Source: Bacillota bacterium
Lineage (GTDB): Bacteria; Bacillota; Clostridia; Lachnospirales; Lachnospiraceae
Assembly: GCA_023398615.1 (NCBI GenBank)
Contig: JAEWSD010000180.1
Coordinates: 1 to 16,079 of the forward strand
DNA length: 16,079 nt
Direction of reading: 5' to 3'
Position 1 is the stretch's first letter; the number at the start of each line of letters is the position of its first letter. The notes beneath the pieces are model-generated. The model searched no databases. It saw nothing but the letters and a program-made list of their open reading frames with translations, and was not told the origin of the DNA. Below, piece by piece: positions 14,001-16,079 of the stretch. Made by a program: the position numbers and the translations under genes.

Positions 14001-14855
14001 ATTGATGCCTTTGTGTATGATGCAAAGACCGTTTATACCGCAAGGAATAAGGTAGCGAAGCCTAAAGTATTTATTCCCGTGTTCCCGGGTACCAACTGTG
14101 AATACGATTCCCTGAGGGCATTCGAGCTTGCCGGTGCCAGGGTGGAAACAGTGGTATTTAAAAACCTGAATGCGGAGAATATCAGGGAATCCGTACAGGC
14201 CTTCGAGAAGGGTATCAATGAGGCGCAGATTCTCATGTTCCCCGGCGGATTTTCCGCAGGTGACGAACCGGATGGTTCCGGTAAATTTATCGCTACCGCC
14301 TTTCGTAACGAAAGGATAAAGGAAGCGGTAAATAACCTGCTAAAGAGCAGGGACGGGCTGGCGCTCGGCATCTGCAACGGATTCCAGGCACTGATAAAAT
14401 TAGGTCTGGTGCCGTATGGAGAAATCACAGCGCAAAAGGAGGATTCTCCGACCCTAACCACCAATAATATCGGACGCCATGTTTCCAAATCCGTTTATAC
14501 CAGGGTAGTTACAAATAAATCACCGTGGCTTTTAAAGGCTGAGCTGGGAGGTGTATATGCGATCCCTGCTTCTCACGGGGAAGGACGATTCGCGGCAAGT
14601 AAGGAGTGGATACAGAAACTGATTGACGGCGGGCAGATTGCAACCCAGTATGTAGACCTTAACGGTAATCCTACTATGGATGAGGATTTCAATCCGAACG
14701 GTTCCTACTATGCAATTGAAGGCATCACCAGCCCGGACGGAAGAGTGCTTGGCAAGATGACTCATTCGGAACGGCGCGGCGACGGAGTCGCAATCAACAT
14801 CTTCGGAAACCAGAACCAATATATCTTTGAATCCGGCGTAAACTATTTCAAATAA
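11082..14855 (+). CDS. purL: Phosphoribosylformylglycinamidine synthase (single-chain PurL)
   Basis: This enzyme converts FGAR, glutamine and ATP to FGAM in step four of purine synthesis. It is 1257 aa from this start, the large fused form seen in clostridia and streptococci. The order is a PurS-like N-terminal region, then a linker with YWSDHCRHTTF (about 224-234). Two ATP-binding synthetase halves follow, with NETHNHPTEIEPFGG (from 327) and GGKDSMSGTFNDID (from 786). The C-terminal class-I glutaminase starts at about 994, with FPGTNCEYD. Its catalytic triad is C1098 (GICNGFQ), H1165 and E1167 (SHGEGRF). AAGGAG (11071-11076) precedes two adjacent ATGs at 11082 and 11085; either is possible. 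The gene appears monocistronic, with its own promoter, leader hairpin and terminator, and no other pur gene is in the window. Confidence 0.97.
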   Translation: MMNERVKRIYVEKRQPYAVRAKELQEELRSYLDMKQLGQVRVLIRYDAENISADTYGRALGTVFSEPPVDILYEETFPHHAEDRIFTVEYLPGQFDQRADSAEQCVKLLNENEEPIIRSATTYVLTGSISDEEFEKIKAYCINPVDSREADGQKPKTLETVFEEPADVASFEEFTAMPEKDLEELYASLNLAMTFQDFKHIQNYFRDEEKRDPSVTEIRVLDTYWSDHCRHTTFLTELKDIKFEEGYYKAPIKAAYEQYLNDRNVLYKGRKDKYISLMDIALMAMKKLKSEGRLEDMEVSDEINACSIVVPVEIDGKTEEWLVFFKNETHNHPTEIEPFGGAATCLGGAIRDPLSGRGYVYQAMRVTGAADPTISLKDTLKGKLPQRKIVTGAAAGYSSYGNQIGLATGLVDEIYHPNYVAKRMEIGAVLGAAPRRNVIRENSDPGDIIILMGGRTGRDGIGGATGSSKVHTTQSIETCGAEVQKGNAPTERKLQRLFRREEVSSLIKKCNDFGAGGVSVAIGELADGLHIYLDKVPKKYAGLDGTELAISESQERMAVVVDAKDVERMLAFAEEENLEAVVVAKVTKEPRLVMLWKDKEIVNISRAFLNTNGAHQEAEAFIKLPDSKDNFFRKNTEDITDIKHKWLDTLRDLNVCSKKGLVEMFDSSIGAATVTMPYGGKYQLTPIQTMTAKLPVLSGKCDTVSMMSYGYDPYLSSWSPYHGAVYAILSSVAKIAAAGGDYKKIRFTFQEYFRRLGTDAKRWGEPLTALLGAYDAQMKLGLPSIGGKDSMSGTFNDIDVPPTLVSFAVDMAKTGDIITPELKKAGNILVKFSIQKDEYDLPVYGQLMPLYETIYKLNQENVFASAYALGGYGIAEAVSKMAFGNKLGVRISEEVTEAELFTPDYGSVLAEIPEKDLKKLEAAGLSFRKVGEVLEEAEFLYAGISIPLEEALAAWTGRLEKVFPTRSGVEEKKIDAFVYDAKTVYTARNKVAKPKVFIPVFPGTNCEYDSLRAFELAGARVETVVFKNLNAENIRESVQAFEKGINEAQILMFPGGFSAGDEPDGSGKFIATAFRNERIKEAVNNLLKSRDGLALGICNGFQALIKLGLVPYGEITAQKEDSPTLTTNNIGRHVSKSVYTRVVTNKSPWLLKAELGGVYAIPASHGEGRFAASKEWIQKLIDGGQIATQYVDLNGNPTMDEDFNPNGSYYAIEGITSPDGRVLGKMTHSERRGDGVAINIFGNQNQYIFESGVNYFK

Positions 14856-14869
14856 TAGGGAGACCGTTC

Positions 14870-14939
14870 AAAAAGAGCTGTCCATTATTTCATTCTATGT
14901 CTGTATGACTGTCAGGATGAAATAGGACAGTTCTTTTTT
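14870..14939 (+). terminator. Intrinsic terminator of purL
   Basis: AAAAAGAGCTGTCC (from 14870) and TATTTCAT (around 14886-14893) pair with GGATGAAATA and GGACAGTTCTTTTTT (14915-14939). There is a small bulge and a loop of about 18 nt. The right arm runs into TTCTTTTTTG. The hairpin starts 15 bp after the purL stop. This is the clearest terminator in the window. Confidence 0.92.
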
Positions 14940-15189
14940 GCTTATTTATTTACAGAAAATTCCCATATAAAAGTAATTTGTCCGTTTTTTAGTAATAATT
15001 TCTTATGTCATTCTTTGACATCATAGTCTACAATAAGACTAGATATATATGAATTATGACAGTCAGAACATTATGGTGATATTGAATTGTGCGTATTCGT
15101 GCAAACAAAAGAAAATTTAGCACGAAAAATGTTTCATTTTTGCTAAAAGGTGATATAATTAGGTTAGTTTTATTATTAGGAGGTCTATT
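14940..15189 (+). promoter_or_regulatory. Promoter and operator region of the AraC-family gene
   Basis: The gap after the purL terminator holds several dyads and one good -10. TATAAT (15154-15159) has an upstream TG (extended -10) and a weak GTTTCA at 15131-15136, 17 bp away. TTCGTGC (15096-15102) and GCACGAA (15120-15126) form an inverted repeat centred upstream of the promoter. TTTAGC...AAAAATG (15116-15131) and CATTTTTGCTAAA (15135-15147) form another that overlaps the -35. Further left, ATGTCA/TGACAT (15005-15021) and TAGTCT/AGACTA (15024-15041) are perfect short dyads, and a consensus TTGACA lies at 15015-15020 without a well-spaced -10. Autoregulation by the AraC protein is a natural reading but is inferred. 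Confidence 0.5.
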
Positions 15190-16050
15190 ATGTGCCGGCA
15201 ATTCGATATAACCTATAATGACTTTAATCCGACCATTTTCTTTGCAAGTAAGCAGAAGATGCTGACAGAAGATATATATCATGATCATGATTTTACAGAA
15301 TTTACTTATATATTATCCGGTAAAGGGAAATATTTTGTTGAGGGGAACGTATATGAGGTGGCAGCCGGAGATGTTATTATGTGCAATCCGGGCGTAAAGC
15401 ATCAGAACATAGTAGTGAACCCCAAGGAGCCGACAGTTGAGTTCTTTGCGGGATTTACGGATTTCCATTTTAAGAATATGCCTCCGAATTCCATTATCCT
15501 AAGGGACGGAGGATATATCCTTCATACAAGTACCAATACGAAACAGGAGATCTCAAGGCACTGCTATGAAATGATAGCGGAAAATTCCTCGAACCAGGTG
15601 GGGAAGTATTTCATGCTGAAAGCCCATTTGATACAGATTCTGCTGTTGATTGTAAGAGATATTACGGTGGTGGAAGACAGCAGCCAGCTTGGCTGTAATT
15701 TTGAATCTTATAATAAGAAATATGCCGTAAAAAAAATAATAAATTATTTGAATGAAAATTATGAAAGTAAGATATCTTTAGATCAAATTGCGCATAATAT
15801 GTATCTGAGTCCAGTATATATTTCAAAGATTTTTAAAGAGGAAACAGGGGAATCACCAATCAACTATCTGATTAAAATCAGACTTGAAAAGGCAAAGGAT
15901 ATTCTGCTTCATTCAAAAGGCGGAAGCATTAAGAGCATTGCAAACAAAGTGGGATATGAGGATGTATATCACTTTAGCAAACTATTTAAAAAGTACTATG
16001 GAATATCGCCGCTTTATTATAAGAAGACAGCTTTGGAGAAGCATGCATAA
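15190..16050 (+). CDS. AraC family transcriptional regulator with N-terminal cupin
   Basis: This 286-aa protein has an N-terminal cupin-like sensor (about 10-95) with YHDHDFTEFTYILSGKG and VAAGDVIMCNPGVKH, the usual sugar-binding AraC pattern. A helical middle region follows. The C-terminal AraC DNA-binding domain (about 176-280) contains two helix-turn-helix units: KISLDQIAHNMYLSPVYISK, and SIKSIANKVGYEDVYHFSK leading into LFKKYYGISPLYYKK. AGGAGG (15179-15184) lies just upstream of the ATG. The gene begins after dyad-rich DNA that may carry its own operator. The window ends 29 bp after its stop with nothing recognisable, so its likely partner genes are beyond the edge. It probably activates carbohydrate-use genes; the ligand is unknown. 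Confidence 0.93.
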   Translation: MCRQFDITYNDFNPTIFFASKQKMLTEDIYHDHDFTEFTYILSGKGKYFVEGNVYEVAAGDVIMCNPGVKHQNIVVNPKEPTVEFFAGFTDFHFKNMPPNSIILRDGGYILHTSTNTKQEISRHCYEMIAENSSNQVGKYFMLKAHLIQILLLIVRDITVVEDSSQLGCNFESYNKKYAVKKIINYLNENYESKISLDQIAHNMYLSPVYISKIFKEETGESPINYLIKIRLEKAKDILLHSKGGSIKSIANKVGYEDVYHFSKLFKKYYGISPLYYKKTALEKHA

Positions 16051-16079
16051 AGCGCGTGAGTGAAATCGATGGATGGGAG

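Noticed and set aside
14033..14488. 151-codon minus-strand ORF inside purL
   Set aside because: It lies over the conserved glutaminase domain of PurL, so it is a shadow frame.

Overview
The window looks like chromosomal DNA from an anaerobic, plant-polysaccharide-using Clostridia, most likely a Lachnospiraceae relative. This is inferred from moderate GC, strong AGGAG-type ribosome binding sites, an azlCD pair, a PrsA-like lipoprotein, a fused clostridial-type PurL, and GH31/GH36 glycosidases. No rRNA, tRNA, CRISPR array, transposase, phage gene or plasmid function was seen.

Layout. The left end (12-2384, +) is a complete YicI-type GH31 alpha-xylosidase. It is followed by a 243-bp leader with alternative base-pairing segments and a long hairpin, then the overlapping azlC-azlD pair (+). 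azlD converges on a prsA-like foldase lipoprotein gene (-), and the two share a bidirectional terminator. From 4841 to 5570 there is a roughly 730-bp non-coding stretch holding the prsA promoter, a near-perfect long hairpin of about 297 nt (4971-5267), a second terminator-like hairpin, and the promoter region of a GH36 alpha-galactosidase (5571-7760, +). A small FMN-binding split-barrel (NimA/pyridoxamine-oxidase-like) gene follows 29 bp later. An orphan 64-aa ORF comes next, bracketed by copies of a GGCTGAATAGTAA repeat. A minus-strand block then carries a LysR regulator, a glyoxalase-I-like protein and a metallo-beta-lactamase-fold protein. The right side holds purL (+, about 3.8 kb) with its own promoter, leader hairpin and terminator, and then an AraC-family cupin regulator (+) preceded by several dyad symmetries.

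How the genes fit together. The two glycosidases remove side-chain sugars: alpha-xylose from xyloglucan-type oligosaccharides, and alpha-galactose from raffinose-family sugars or galactomannan fragments. Both lack signal peptides, so they probably act on imported oligosaccharides in the cytoplasm. AzlCD probably exports branched-chain amino acids. The LysR, glyoxalase and MBL genes are co-oriented, but a functional link is not proved. PurL is housekeeping purine synthesis. The AraC protein probably controls a carbohydrate locus beyond the right edge.

Most of the genes are ordinary. The signals worth a second look are non-coding: the 297-nt three-way-junction hairpin (candidate structured RNA or MITE), the azlCD leader, the repeat-bracketed small ORF, and the palindrome set immediately before the glyoxalase start.
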